64,000 bases of DNA from an uncultured Prevotella sp. (GTDB taxonomy: Bacteria > Bacteroidota > Bacteroidia > Bacteroidales > Bacteroidaceae), in NCBI GenBank assembly GCA_900314935.1, contig OMXE01000005.1, forward strand, positions 62,001-126,000. The letters are read 5' to 3'. The stretch's first letter is position 1. The number at the start of each line of letters is the position of its first letter. The notes below the pieces were generated by a model, which saw only the letters and a list, made by a program, of their open reading frames with translations, had not been told where the DNA came from and did no database searches. Shown here piece after piece: positions 18,607 to 27,705 of this stretch. A program made the translations under genes and the position numbers.

Positions 18607-19098
18607 ATGAATATAGACCATACCTTCCGTTGTTATTACCGACCGCTCTGCCTCTATGCCCTACACTATATTAAAGAAGTAGAGACCGTTGAGGATATTG
18701 TGCAAGACTGTTTCGTGCGCCTGATGGAAAACCAGTCTGTGACAAACGAGAAAGCTTGGCTCTATACCACCGTACGCCATGCTTGCATCGACCGACTGCG
18801 TATGGAGAATCCCTTCACAACAGATATAAAGCCTACCGACATGGAAGGAACCTTGAGTGATGATGAGGCCATGGAACGCTCCTTGCATGAGGCTGAGCTA
18901 TGGACCGCCATCGACAGTCTGCCCCGACGCTGCCGTGAAGTGTTCCTGATGAGTAAGCGCGATGGCAAGCGCTACCGCGAGATTGCAGAGGAACTGGGCA
19001 TTTCTGAGAAGACTGTGGAGCATCAGATCAGCAAGGCTCTGAAGACCCTCCGTGGAAAAGTAAGCGATTTCTTCTACTTCCTCTGCTCTCTTGCCTGA
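18607..19098 (+). CDS. ECF-type RNA polymerase sigma factor
   Basis: A 163-residue sigma-70 family factor with region 2 (YYRPLCLYALHYIKEVETVEDIVQDCFVRLM) and region 4 (LPRRCREVFLMSKRDGKRYREIAEELGISEKTVEHQISKALKTLR), lacking regions 1 and 3. The start at 18607 is preferred: the longer frame from 18559 begins inside the mdh terminator. It heads a cluster with a TonB receptor carrying an STN signalling domain and a FecR anti-sigma, so it most likely responds to occupancy of that receptor. Unusually, FecR is the last gene, 4.2 kb downstream, rather than adjacent. Confidence 0.93.
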   Translation: MNIDHTFRCYYRPLCLYALHYIKEVETVEDIVQDCFVRLMENQSVTNEKAWLYTTVRHACIDRLRMENPFTTDIKPTDMEGTLSDDEAMERSLHEAELWTAIDSLPRRCREVFLMSKRDGKRYREIAEELGISEKTVEHQISKALKTLRGKVSDFFYFLCSLA

Positions 19099-19153
19099 TT
19101 CTATGTTACGAAAAAAATCATTAAGTGACATAGGGGGAAACTACATTTTATCC

Positions 19154-19197
19154 GTCATAGCTATGACAATAAAGGGGAAAAGGTCGTAACAAACGAC
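19154..19197. promoter_or_regulatory. Palindromic sites between the sigma factor and its receptor gene
   Basis: GTCATAGCTATGAC (19154-19167) is a perfect 14-base palindrome, and GTCGT-AACAA-ACGAC (19183-19197) is a 5-bp inverted repeat. They lie just upstream of the receptor start at 19229 and may form an operator or a leader structure. No promoter of the housekeeping type is visible in this gap. Confidence 0.5.
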
Positions 19198-19228
19198 TTC
19201 AACCCATGTAGTACCCAAAAGATGTGTT

Positions 19229-21961
19229 ATGATTAAAAAGAGAACAAAACGATTGTTATTAGGAACGATGATGATCCTGCTGCCGCTCGGGGTCTGCGCT
19301 CAACAGCACAGTACCCTGAGGAGACAGATGGAACAGTTGCAGCAGGAACAAGGCATCCACTTCGTGTACGACAGCTCACTGAATATCGAGCATCCCTACC
19401 AAGGAAGATCGCTCACGGGGATGAACGTCAAGGAAGCCCTGCGCAACCTTTTCAGCGGAACAGACATTGAATGGAGCATAAAAGGTAGTTACGTCATGCT
19501 GCGTCCCACAAAAAAACAAGCCTCCATCCGTAAGAATCATAAGGAAAAGCAGTACACCCTGAGCGGATATGTGCGTGACGGAAACGGTGAGAGTCTTATC
19601 AACGCCACTGTGCAATGTACCCTTACGAATCAACCATTCAAGACAGCAGGATATGCCACCCGTGCCGCCACCACAACCAACTCGTACGGATTCTATAGCA
19701 TCACCTTACCTGAAGGTGATTATGAAATACAAGCATCGTATTTAGGCTATGCTGAAAAGCACAAGTATGTCAACCTGAAGAAAAACCATCATGAGGATTT
19801 CCAGTTAAAAGAGGACAACCAGCTGCAGGAAGTGGTAGTGACGGGTAACCTGAATTCTCCTGTGCTAACCACACAAACAGGAAAGAAGACTCTTAGTCGG
19901 GATGACCTGAACACCGAGTTCGCCCTGCTCTCCTCTCCCGACCTCATCAAGACATTACAAAGGTCGTCGGGAGTGAGCGAAGGCATCGACGTGGCCTCCG
20001 GACTGTATGTACATGGAGGTAACGATGACGAGAACTTGTTTCTCATTGACGGTACACCAATATATAACATGAACCATGCTATCGGTCTGTTCTCTGCCTT
20101 CAACACCGATGCTGTGAAAAACGTTGACTTCTACAAGAGTGGTTTCCCCGCCCGCTATGGAGGCAGACTTTCCTCTGTGACCGATGTGAGGACAAACGAC
20201 GGAGACATGAGGAACACCCACGGAAGTTACAGTATCGGTCTCACCGACGGACGGTTCCAGATAGATGGACCTGTCAAGACGAAAAAGGAACAACAGAGGA
20301 TGATACGTGGCGAACAGGACCACTATAGCACCAGCTATAACTTCGGACTGCGCCGAACATGGTTGGACTTGATTACAGAACCCGTGTTCTTTATAGTGAA
20401 TAAGGCGGTGGATGAGAGAATCAAGGTGCACTATTTCTTGCACGATCTCAACGGAAAGATTACCCATGTGTTCAACGACCGAAGTAGGGCCTACTTCAGC
20501 ATCTACTCATCAAAGGACATGCTTAAGAACACATACTACTGGGATGAGGTGAACAGCATGGGATCACCCGAGGAATATCACGACATCGAGGACGATAAGA
20601 ACCACCTGTCATGGGGAAACCTGAGCATGACCCTTGACTGGAACTACCAGCTGAAACCATACCTCTTTGCCAACTTCAGTGCCGGATACACCCATAACCG
20701 CAGTATCTACGAGTACTTCGAAGACTGGCGTTATGGGAAGGAAGGAAGAATGTCTATCGACCATATCGAACGGAAGTACCGTTCCACCATCTACGATGCC
20801 ACCTTGAGGGCCGACTTCGACTACCGTCCTGCTGTACGTCACCATATCCGTTTCGGCGGCAATCTCACCTGGCACGACTTCCGTCCACAGACACAGAGCA
20901 GACACCAGTTTGCCGGTAGCGAGAATCTGCCCATGGACACCGTTAACACCAACAGTAGACATCACATGAAGGCACAGGAGCTGAACCTCTATGCTGAGGA
21001 TGAGATGCGGCTGACTGACAGCTGGAGCATAGACATTGGCATGCATGCCACCCTGTTCAACATCCCAGGAAAAACTTTCTTCCTCATGGACCCCCGCGCT
21101 GCCTTCAAATACCAAATCAATAGCGGCACATCCGTGAAACTGTCATTCACCGAGATGACGCAGACCATACACCGTATGAGCAGCACCTATCTGAGCATGC
21201 CCACCGACTACTGGGTTCCTACTACTTCACGGCTTAAGCCCATGCACTCGTATCAAGTGGCAGCAGGTCTTTACACACAGATAGACAAACACTGGTTTGC
21301 CTCTTTGGAAGGATACTATAAGCTATCTACCCACATGCTGCAATACACGAACTTCAATAGTCTGACTCCCCCAGTTAGGCACTGGGACAGTTTCGTGATG
21401 GATGGCAAGGGATTGTTTTATGGCATTGAGGCCGATGTGCGATACCACGACCAGTTTTTCGACCTGCAAGGTTCGTACACCCTGTCGTGGAACAAGCGTA
21501 AGTTCGATGAATTCTACCCACGATGGTATTATGACAAGTTTGATAATCGTCATAAGATAAACGTCACCGGAAGGATGAGAATCAGCAGCAAAGCCGAGAT
21601 GTATGCAGGCTGGACCTACCACACCGGCTATCGTATGACCATTCCGAAACAACATACACAACTGCCTACTCTCCCTCCTGGACTTAGTTCAGGAAACGAT
21701 CTTTGGGAGACAGGTTTCAATTATGAGGAGCCCAACAACGTTGCTATGCCTGCCTACCACCGCTTGGACCTGGGCTTCAACCTGCACCACACCACAAAGC
21801 ATGGGCACGAACGGATATGGAATATCAGTATCTATAATGCCTACTGCCGACTGAACGCCATGTATATCAGTACAGACAAAGACACTGACGGCACGCCGAA
21901 ATTCAAGAGTTATGGATTTATCCCCATCATTCCTACGGCCAGCTATACGATTAAGTTTTAA
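19229..21961 (+). CDS. TonB-dependent receptor with STN and carboxypeptidase-like domains
   Basis: A 910-residue outer-membrane receptor. Signal peptide 1-25 (GVCAQQ); residues about 30-95 are the secretin/TonB short N-terminal (STN) signalling domain (QGIHFVYDSSLNIEHPYQGRSLTGMNVKEALRNLF); about 107-195 a carboxypeptidase-D regulatory-like Ig fold (YTLSGYVRDGNGESLINATV); then a TonB plug (LQEVVVTGNL, YVHGGNDDENLFLIDGTPIYN) and a 22-strand barrel ending SYTIKF. The STN domain is what contacts FecR-type anti-sigmas, which fits the sigma factor upstream and fecR downstream. The ligand is unknown. The DUF4249 gene begins 22 bases after the stop. Confidence 0.92.
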   Translation: MIKKRTKRLLLGTMMILLPLGVCAQQHSTLRRQMEQLQQEQGIHFVYDSSLNIEHPYQGRSLTGMNVKEALRNLFSGTDIEWSIKGSYVMLRPTKKQASIRKNHKEKQYTLSGYVRDGNGESLINATVQCTLTNQPFKTAGYATRAATTTNSYGFYSITLPEGDYEIQASYLGYAEKHKYVNLKKNHHEDFQLKEDNQLQEVVVTGNLNSPVLTTQTGKKTLSRDDLNTEFALLSSPDLIKTLQRSSGVSEGIDVASGLYVHGGNDDENLFLIDGTPIYNMNHAIGLFSAFNTDAVKNVDFYKSGFPARYGGRLSSVTDVRTNDGDMRNTHGSYSIGLTDGRFQIDGPVKTKKEQQRMIRGEQDHYSTSYNFGLRRTWLDLITEPVFFIVNKAVDERIKVHYFLHDLNGKITHVFNDRSRAYFSIYSSKDMLKNTYYWDEVNSMGSPEEYHDIEDDKNHLSWGNLSMTLDWNYQLKPYLFANFSAGYTHNRSIYEYFEDWRYGKEGRMSIDHIERKYRSTIYDATLRADFDYRPAVRHHIRFGGNLTWHDFRPQTQSRHQFAGSENLPMDTVNTNSRHHMKAQELNLYAEDEMRLTDSWSIDIGMHATLFNIPGKTFFLMDPRAAFKYQINSGTSVKLSFTEMTQTIHRMSSTYLSMPTDYWVPTTSRLKPMHSYQVAAGLYTQIDKHWFASLEGYYKLSTHMLQYTNFNSLTPPVRHWDSFVMDGKGLFYGIEADVRYHDQFFDLQGSYTLSWNKRKFDEFYPRWYYDKFDNRHKINVTGRMRISSKAEMYAGWTYHTGYRMTIPKQHTQLPTLPPGLSSGNDLWETGFNYEEPNNVAMPAYHRLDLGFNLHHTTKHGHERIWNISIYNAYCRLNAMYISTDKDTDGTPKFKSYGFIPIIPTASYTIKF

Positions 21962-21983
21962 GAATGGAAACAATTATATAGAG

Positions 21984-23333
21984 ATGAAGAAGATATTCAC
22001 AATACCGATGATGATCACAACGGTCACACTGCTCTGCTGCTGCAACAACGATGTGGACAGAGACATGCTTGAAAGTGATCCCAAACTCGTACTTTACTGT
22101 TTCCCCGGTACGGACAACGATACCACCGTGATCGACCTCAGCAGTAGTATCCCGGTGAACAGGAATGTGCAATTCGACAGGAAAGAGAGTTATTTGATAC
22201 CCCATGCAACCATCTCTTACCGACTGAACGGAACGGAACTGCCTGTGATGTATGCCAAGGAGAGCACAGGAAGGGTGCCTGTAGGGAAATACTACGTAGT
22301 GGCCAAACACCACTGTGGTGACAATATAAGTATCGAGGCATCGGCAGAGGGATTCCCTGCCGTTCATGCGAAGACGACCATTCCCGAGATGCCAGAGATT
22401 AAAGGGGTTTCCTCTGTCCCAGCTTATCGCGACTACACTTCATACACCCAACAGCAGGTCACCATCGCCGATAATCCTGCCACTGATGACTACTACGCTG
22501 TTAACTACTATGAGATATACTACAGAAAACGGTATAGCGACGAAGAGGCAGGGGCGGTCGGCTGTGACACCATTCGTCAACTCATCCAGCGTGTTGTCAA
22601 TATCGACGATGAGCCTGCACTGTCGCCTGGGAACACCCTTGACGACTTCTTTGATTACAACAACTCTTTCTATCAGGATTTCTATATCTTCAACGATAAC
22701 ACCTTCACTTCAAACAACTACACGCTGCGACTGAACACCATCTATCGGGATTATGAAACGGATTATGACGTGACCCGTAAAGGGTATGGCATCAAGCTAT
22801 ACAAGATAGCGCCACCGCTCTACCGCTTCGTCAAATCAATAAACGACATCAGGAACAACAAACTGGGTGAATACGGTCTGGCTCTCTCATCACCCACGTT
22901 GAACAATGTGGAGGGCGGACTGGGCTGCGTGGGCGGTTATAGTGTCACGGAATATGAGCAGACCTCTTCCTTTGAAGCCATGCGGGTGAACCAAAGGGAA
23001 TATGAATGTGATCAGGATGCACACAGCTTCGATTTCGAATTACTGAACTACGACAGCTGGTTGATTGATGCTGTTGTCAATTACACCTATGTAGGTGAAT
23101 GGCAGCTAACGGGGAGAACGTTCGATGGCAGGTGGTGCAGGGCTGAGATTCCCATGGACAATCCACGCATCCTCCATGTAGAGATTCAACCTATTTCGAC
23201 TACTTGGATAGAAAAGTACACTCGGTATTATACACTACAGATGAGATCTGGAGAAAGAACAACTACTATTACCATCTCACAAACCACAAAGGGAACGCAA
23301 CAGACTACCGATGCTGATAATGATGAACAATAA
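21984..23333 (+). CDS. DUF4249-type outer-membrane lipoprotein
   Basis: A 449-residue lipoprotein. The start at 21984 gives MKKIFTIPMMITTVTLLCCC, a lipoprotein signal with adjacent cysteines at the lipobox. The body (PKLVLYCFPGTDNDTTVIDLSSSIPVN, then VPVGKYYVVAKH) matches the beta-rich DUF4249 family, whose genes are commonly paired with TonB receptors of this kind. It is likely a surface or periplasmic partner of the upstream receptor. A longer in-frame start at 21912 overlaps the receptor and is not used. Confidence 0.82.
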   Translation: MKKIFTIPMMITTVTLLCCCNNDVDRDMLESDPKLVLYCFPGTDNDTTVIDLSSSIPVNRNVQFDRKESYLIPHATISYRLNGTELPVMYAKESTGRVPVGKYYVVAKHHCGDNISIEASAEGFPAVHAKTTIPEMPEIKGVSSVPAYRDYTSYTQQQVTIADNPATDDYYAVNYYEIYYRKRYSDEEAGAVGCDTIRQLIQRVVNIDDEPALSPGNTLDDFFDYNNSFYQDFYIFNDNTFTSNNYTLRLNTIYRDYETDYDVTRKGYGIKLYKIAPPLYRFVKSINDIRNNKLGEYGLALSSPTLNNVEGGLGCVGGYSVTEYEQTSSFEAMRVNQREYECDQDAHSFDFELLNYDSWLIDAVVNYTYVGEWQLTGRTFDGRWCRAEIPMDNPRILHVEIQPISTTWIEKYTRYYTLQMRSGERTTTITISQTTKGTQQTTDADNDEQ

Positions 23334-23345
23334 GTCCGAAATGGT

Positions 23346-24164
23346 ATGACAAAAAACCTAAAAGATAAAAGTCTTGACTTCGTTGTCAAGTACTACAAGG
23401 AAGGCCGGTTGGACACAAGAAGTGCCCTGAAGAATGTGAGACGACGTGCACAACTACCCTCAGCACGGATGATCACCATGCGGCAATGGATAGCTATTGC
23501 AGCATCGCTACTGTTGCTGCTTTGCGGGGGTGCCTATCTCTACAAGAGAAGTCATCAAAGAATCCTGTTGGTTGCCAACGAGAAAGCACAACTGTTCGTT
23601 TTGTCTGACAGTACACATGTCACCCTCTCAGCCCACTCCACCTTATTCTATTATAGGGGGAAAGATAGGATGGTTACTTTGAACGGTAGTGCCTACTTTG
23701 AGGTTCATCACGATGACCAACATCCCTTCACCATCAGTAACGACATGGCACAGATACGGGTCCTGGGAACGAAGTTCCAGGTGACAGGCAGTATAGTTCC
23801 AGAAAAGGCTACCGAGGTGTTTGTCACGGAAGGGAAGGTGGCATTCTCTGCTATCGAGACTGGTCAGCAGGGACTGATTTTAACACGAGGTACGAAAGCC
23901 CGCCTTCGTCAAGGAGAGGAACGCCCACAACTGATTACCGCAGGTAGCATCAACCAAGTGGCATGGGCCACCGGCCTGTTCCACTTCAACAACACTCCCC
24001 TGACAGAAGTGTTAGCCGACTTAGCGCAGTTCTATCATGTGAAACTCCGCGCTTCTGATACTCATAAACGTCTGAGCGGTGATTTCGAGACCGACAGTCT
24101 GGAGGAGATTCTTGCGCTCATCGAACAGGTGCTGGAGGTGAAGGTTATGAGAGATGAGAGATGA
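23346..24164 (+). CDS. FecR-family anti-sigma factor
   Basis: A 272-residue single-pass membrane protein. Residues 1-45 form a short cytoplasmic sigma-binding segment, 47-65 a membrane helix (WIAIAASLLLLLCGGAYLY), about 75-180 the periplasmic FecR beta domain (VTLSAHSTLFYYRGKDRMVTLNGSAYFEVHHDDQHPF, IRVLGTKFQV), and 195-268 an STN-like C-terminal domain (FNNTPLTEVLADLAQFYHVKLR). It should hold the sigma encoded at 18607 until the receptor signals. Its last residues and stop codon fall inside a GAGATGA tandem array, so the C-terminus has been reshaped by a simple repeat. Confidence 0.92.
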   Translation: MTKNLKDKSLDFVVKYYKEGRLDTRSALKNVRRRAQLPSARMITMRQWIAIAASLLLLLCGGAYLYKRSHQRILLVANEKAQLFVLSDSTHVTLSAHSTLFYYRGKDRMVTLNGSAYFEVHHDDQHPFTISNDMAQIRVLGTKFQVTGSIVPEKATEVFVTEGKVAFSAIETGQQGLILTRGTKARLRQGEERPQLITAGSINQVAWATGLFHFNNTPLTEVLADLAQFYHVKLRASDTHKRLSGDFETDSLEEILALIEQVLEVKVMRDER

Positions 24165-24185
24165 GAGATGAAAGATGAGAGATGA
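24151..24185 (+). repeat. GAGATGA heptanucleotide tandem array
   Basis: Five consecutive 7-base units (units 1-3 and 5 GAGATGA, unit 4 AAGATGA). The fecR stop TGA at 24162-24164 is part of unit 2. No structure is obvious between the array and the carbonic anhydrase promoter. Confidence 0.95.
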
Positions 24186-24213
24186 GCCTTGCATAGCAAA
24201 TAAAGCATTTTTA

Positions 24214-24245
24214 TTTGCTTTTGTGCCCGTTTATTTGTACCTTTG
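24214..24245 (+). promoter_or_regulatory. Promoter of the carbonic anhydrase gene
   Basis: TTTG (24214-24217), 20 bases, TACCTTTG (24238-24245): full match to the Bacteroidetes consensus. The gene starts at 24302. Confidence 0.88.
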
Positions 24246-24301
24246 CATCATGCTTTTCGTTTATGCGAAAGCAGATGTGTTTATAATAATCGAAGAAGGA
24301 A

Positions 24302-24808
24302 ATGGCTTTAATCAAAGAAGTGAACGGTCTGGCTCCGAAATGGGGCAAGAACTGCTATTTTAGTGAGAATGCCACGATTGTAGGCGAAGTAGTAATGGGA
24401 GATGAGTGCTCGGTATGGTTCAATGCCGTGGTACGCGGCGATGTGTGCCATATCCATATCGGTGACCGCACGAACGTACAAGACGGGGCGGTGCTGCATA
24501 CTACTTATAAAATCGGTCCGCTGCATATCGGCAGCGATGTGACCATCGGGCACAATGCAACCATCCATGCCTGCACCATTCATGATCATGCTCTCATCGG
24601 TATGGGCAGTACCCTTCTCGACAACTGCGAAGTAGGCGAAGGCTCCATCGTGGCCGCCGGTGCTTTGGTGCTTCAGAACACAAAAATTCCTGCAGGGGAG
24701 ATCTGGGGCGGTGTGCCCGCAAAATTCATCAAAAAGGTACGTCCTGGACAGACCGATAATGCCGCCCACTATGTGGCCTATATGGACTGGTATAGGGAAA
24801 GGGAGTAG
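24302..24808 (+). CDS. Gamma-class carbonic anhydrase-like protein
   Basis: A 168-residue left-handed beta-helix protein. Hexapeptide repeats are visible (ATIVGEVVMGDECSVWFNAVVRGDV, IHIGDRTNVQDGAVLH, IGSDVTIGHNATIHACTI), and the histidines in GAVLH, TIGHNATIHAC match the zinc-binding positions of gamma carbonic anhydrases. These enzymes hydrate CO2 to bicarbonate; many family members act in acyl transfer or are inactive, so activity is not certain. It ends one base before the convergent waaA gene. Confidence 0.9.
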   Translation: MALIKEVNGLAPKWGKNCYFSENATIVGEVVMGDECSVWFNAVVRGDVCHIHIGDRTNVQDGAVLHTTYKIGPLHIGSDVTIGHNATIHACTIHDHALIGMGSTLLDNCEVGEGSIVAAGALVLQNTKIPAGEIWGGVPAKFIKKVRPGQTDNAAHYVAYMDWYRERE

Positions 24809-26110
24809 TCAACTATCCGCTCGGCTCTGCCGCTTCGCTATGCGAAGAACTGTCAACTGCCGAAGGATGATTTCGGTGGCTCCGGCATTTCCTTTGACAT
24901 AACTGCCTGCAGCCTCACCCCGTTTGACGAGGGATGCAGGATCAGCTGTCAGCTCATCCATTCGTGCGGCAAACTCTTCATAGTTATGTATCTCTAAGCC
25001 ACCACCGTTTTTCTTCAGTTCCTGTGCTTCCTGGAAGCGTTCGTTATTAGGACCGAAGAATACGGGGATGTCCCAAACAGCTGCCTCTGGGAGATTATGG
25101 ATACCCACACCAAAGCCACCACCTACATAAGCAACCTGACCATAACGGTAGATACTGCTGAGCAGACCGAAGCAGTCGATGATAAGGACTTCGGCTGTTG
25201 ATAGTAGAGAATCTGTTTTTGCTGCCTCAGTATAGCGGATTACCTTACGACCTTCAAGTAGCTTCTCTATTTGTTGCAGATGATCCTCACCAATGACATG
25301 CGGGGCAATAATCAGTTTCCAATCACGATGTTCGTTGAAATACTTGATGAATATCTCTTCATCAGGTAACCATGAAGAACCTGCCACAAACACCTTGGAC
25401 TTGGAGGAATCTCCTTCCTCCTTCCTCCTTCCTCCTTCCTCGAAGAGGAACTCTTCCACAACAGGCAGTTCCTTGGCGGCCTCCTTGATCTGCAGCACTC
25501 GGTCGAAACGGGTATCACCCGTAATCTCCACCTCAGTAATACCGATACTGTTCAATAGTTCCTTGCTCTGCTCGTTCTGCACGAAGAACTTCGTAAAGCA
25601 ACGCAGCACCCTTCCGTAGTTCTTTCCATACCAACGGAAGAAAACCTGGTTGGGACGGAAGATAGAGCTGACGCTATAAGTAGGTACATTCCTGTGCTTG
25701 AGGATATGCAGGAAGTTGTACCAGAACTCGTACTTGATGAAGAACGCCATGCAAGGACGTACCAGTCGTAGGAACCTCCGCGCATTGGTCACCGTGTCGA
25801 TCGGCATATAACAGATGATATCCGCACCCTGGTAGTTCTTCCTCACCTCATAACCAGAGGGTGAGTAGAACGTGAGCAGGATCTTGTACTCAGGATACTC
25901 CTTGCGCAACTGTTCAATAATCGGTCGTCCCTGCTCAAATTCACCCAAAGAGGCAGCGTGGAACCACACGTACTGGGCGTTTGGATCCACCTGTTCTTTC
26001 AAGATACGGAATGCCTCCCGCTCGCCCCGCCACATCTTCCTCACCTTCTCGTTGAAAAGGCTGGCAATGGCGACGCCCAGCTGGATGGCGTACATGATGA
26101 TGTTATACAT
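24809..26110 (-). CDS. waaA: 3-deoxy-D-manno-octulosonic acid (Kdo) transferase
   Basis: A 433-residue GT30 enzyme that adds Kdo from CMP-Kdo to lipid A precursor at the inner membrane. Signature parts: an N-terminal membrane anchor (MYNIIMYAIQLGVAIAS), YVWFHAASLGEFEQGRPII with the catalytic base glutamate, FIKYEFWYNFL, VAGSSWLPDEE and YVGGGFGVGIHNLPEAAVWDIPV. A run of CTCCTTC units (25411-25440) encodes GGRRKEEGD within the inter-domain region, absent from typical homologues in my experience. The C-terminus (RIAKRQSRADS) also looks like added low-complexity sequence. It is 3 bases from gltX, so they form an operon. Confidence 0.93.
   Translation of the reverse strand: MYNIIMYAIQLGVAIASLFNEKVRKMWRGEREAFRILKEQVDPNAQYVWFHAASLGEFEQGRPIIEQLRKEYPEYKILLTFYSPSGYEVRKNYQGADIICYMPIDTVTNARRFLRLVRPCMAFFIKYEFWYNFLHILKHRNVPTYSVSSIFRPNQVFFRWYGKNYGRVLRCFTKFFVQNEQSKELLNSIGITEVEITGDTRFDRVLQIKEAAKELPVVEEFLFEEGGRRKEEGDSSKSKVFVAGSSWLPDEEIFIKYFNEHRDWKLIIAPHVIGEDHLQQIEKLLEGRKVIRYTEAAKTDSLLSTAEVLIIDCFGLLSSIYRYGQVAYVGGGFGVGIHNLPEAAVWDIPVFFGPNNERFQEAQELKKNGGGLEIHNYEEFAARMDELTADPASLVKRGEAAGSYVKGNAGATEIILRQLTVLRIAKRQSRADS
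25411..25440. repeat. CTCCTTC heptanucleotide repeat inside waaA
   Basis: Four perfect tandem copies of CTCCTTC (25411-25438) plus two bases. The unit is not a multiple of three, so gain or loss of a copy would shift the waaA frame. Confidence 0.95.
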
Positions 26111-26113
26111 GAC

Positions 26114-27631
26114 TTACTTTAATACATCTATTGCCCGACGCAGTCGGCGTAAGGTCTCTTCCTTACCCAGGAAGGCAGAAATATCGAACATGCCCGGTCC
26201 TTTGCCAATGCCGACAAGTGCCAGACGGAACGCATTCATCACGTCGCCCAACTTATATCCCTTCTGCTCGATCCACGCCATGACGACAGACTCCTGTCCT
26301 TCCACGCTGAAGTCGTTGATACCTTCGAGCACATTAGCCAACTCGGTCATCACCTGAGCCGAATCCTCCTTCCAACGTTTCTTCACGGTCTTCTCATCAT
26401 ACTCCGTAGGCGGAATGAAGAAGAAGGAGCACAAGGGCCACAGTTCTTTGACGAAATTCACACGATCCTTCATCATGTGCACCACTTGGGTGACACGCTC
26501 CAACGACTCCTCTACGCCGTTGCCTCCCACAATGGGAGCAAAGAGCTGTGCAATCTCATCATCACTCTTCTTGAGAATATATTCGTGGTTGAACCAGATT
26601 CCTTTCTGGAAATCGAACTTCGCACCAGCCTTCGAGCACTTGGAAATATCGAACGCCTTCACCAACTCGTCGAGGGTAAACAGTTCCTGCTCCGTACCGG
26701 GGTTCCATCCCAACAGGGCAAGGAAATTGATCACAGCCTCTGGGAAGTAGCCCTGCTCACGGAAACCGTTCGACACCTCACCTGTCTTCGGGTCGTGCCA
26801 CTCCAACGGGAACACAGGGAATCCCAGTCGGTCGCCATCACGCTTCGACAGTTTTCCTTTTCCATCGGGCTTCAGCAACAGCGGAAGATGTGCGAACTGC
26901 GGCATGGTGTCGGTCCAACCAAAAGCACGATACAACAGCACATGCAACGGTGCACTGGGCAGCCACTCCTCACCACGAATCACATGACTGATTTCCATCA
27001 GATGGTCATCCACGATATTGGCCAGATGGTAAGTAGGAAGTTCATCCGCACTCTTGTAAAGCACCTTATCGTCGAGGATGTCACTCTTGATCACCACATC
27101 ACCACGAATCAGGTCATGGACATGTACCTCCTCGCCTGGTTCCACCTTGAAGCGCACCACATACTGCTTACCGTCGGCAATCAGTTGTTCCACTTCCTCC
27201 TTGGGAAGTGTCAATGAGTTGCGCATCATCCCACGGGTATGGGCATCATATTGGAAATTCTTGATCTCATTACGCTTGGCTTCCAGTTCCTCAGGTGTAT
27301 CGAAAGCGATGTAAGCCTTCCCGTCGGCCAACAGCTGGTCCACATACTTCTTGTAGATGGCACGACGTTCGCTCTGTCGGTAGGGTCCATACTTTCCGCC
27401 GAAACTCACGCCCTCGTCAAACGGTATGCCGAGCCAGCGAAACGACTCGATGATATATTCCTCGGCACCTGGTACGAAACGACTGCTGTCTGTATCCTCA
27501 ATACGGAATACCATATCACCGTTGTGCTGCTTGGCAAACAGGTAATTATACAAAGCGGTACGCACACCGCCGATATGTAACGCACCCGTTGGACTGGGTG
27601 CAAATCGTACTCTTACTCTTCTTTCTGACAT
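26114..27631 (-). CDS. gltX: Glutamyl-tRNA synthetase
   Basis: A 505-residue class I aminoacyl-tRNA synthetase, charging tRNA-Glu. It has the HIGH box in [23 protein letters not shown] and the KMSKS box as [29 protein letters not shown] and [25 protein letters not shown] are family-typical. Full length. It is the first gene of a gltX-waaA operon; the divergent 7TM-HD gene's promoter elements at 27644-27678 lie upstream. Confidence 0.97.
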   Translation of the reverse strand: MSERRVRVRFAPSPTGALHIGGVRTALYNYLFAKQHNGDMVFRIEDTDSSRFVPGAEEYIIESFRWLGIPFDEGVSFGGKYGPYRQSERRAIYKKYVDQLLADGKAYIAFDTPEELEAKRNEIKNFQYDAHTRGMMRNSLTLPKEEVEQLIADGKQYVVRFKVEPGEEVHVHDLIRGDVVIKSDILDDKVLYKSADELPTYHLANIVDDHLMEISHVIRGEEWLPSAPLHVLLYRAFGWTDTMPQFAHLPLLLKPDGKGKLSKRDGDRLGFPVFPLEWHDPKTGEVSNGFREQGYFPEAVINFLALLGWNPGTEQELFTLDELVKAFDISKCSKAGAKFDFQKGIWFNHEYILKKSDDEIAQLFAPIVGGNGVEESLERVTQVVHMMKDRVNFVKELWPLCSFFFIPPTEYDEKTVKKRWKEDSAQVMTELANVLEGINDFSVEGQESVVMAWIEQKGYKLGDVMNAFRLALVGIGKGPGMFDISAFLGKEETLRRLRRAIDVLK

Positions 27632-27643
27632 TTTATATTGAAT

Positions 27644-27678
27644 TTTGAGTGCAAAGTTAGTTATTTTTATTACTTTTG
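27644..27678 (+). promoter_or_regulatory. Promoter of the 7TM-HD gene
   Basis: TTTG (27644-27647), 23 bases, TACTTTTG (27671-27678). The TTG at 27676 that opens the longest frame lies inside this element, so translation must start further on, at 27706. Confidence 0.75.
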
Positions 27679-27705
27679 CAAAGGAAAGACAAGAAAAAGA
27701 GCAAA

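Noticed and set aside
27676..27705. Upstream in-frame start of the 7TM-HD gene
   Set aside because: The TTG at 27676 lies within the -7 promoter element, so it cannot be transcribed.
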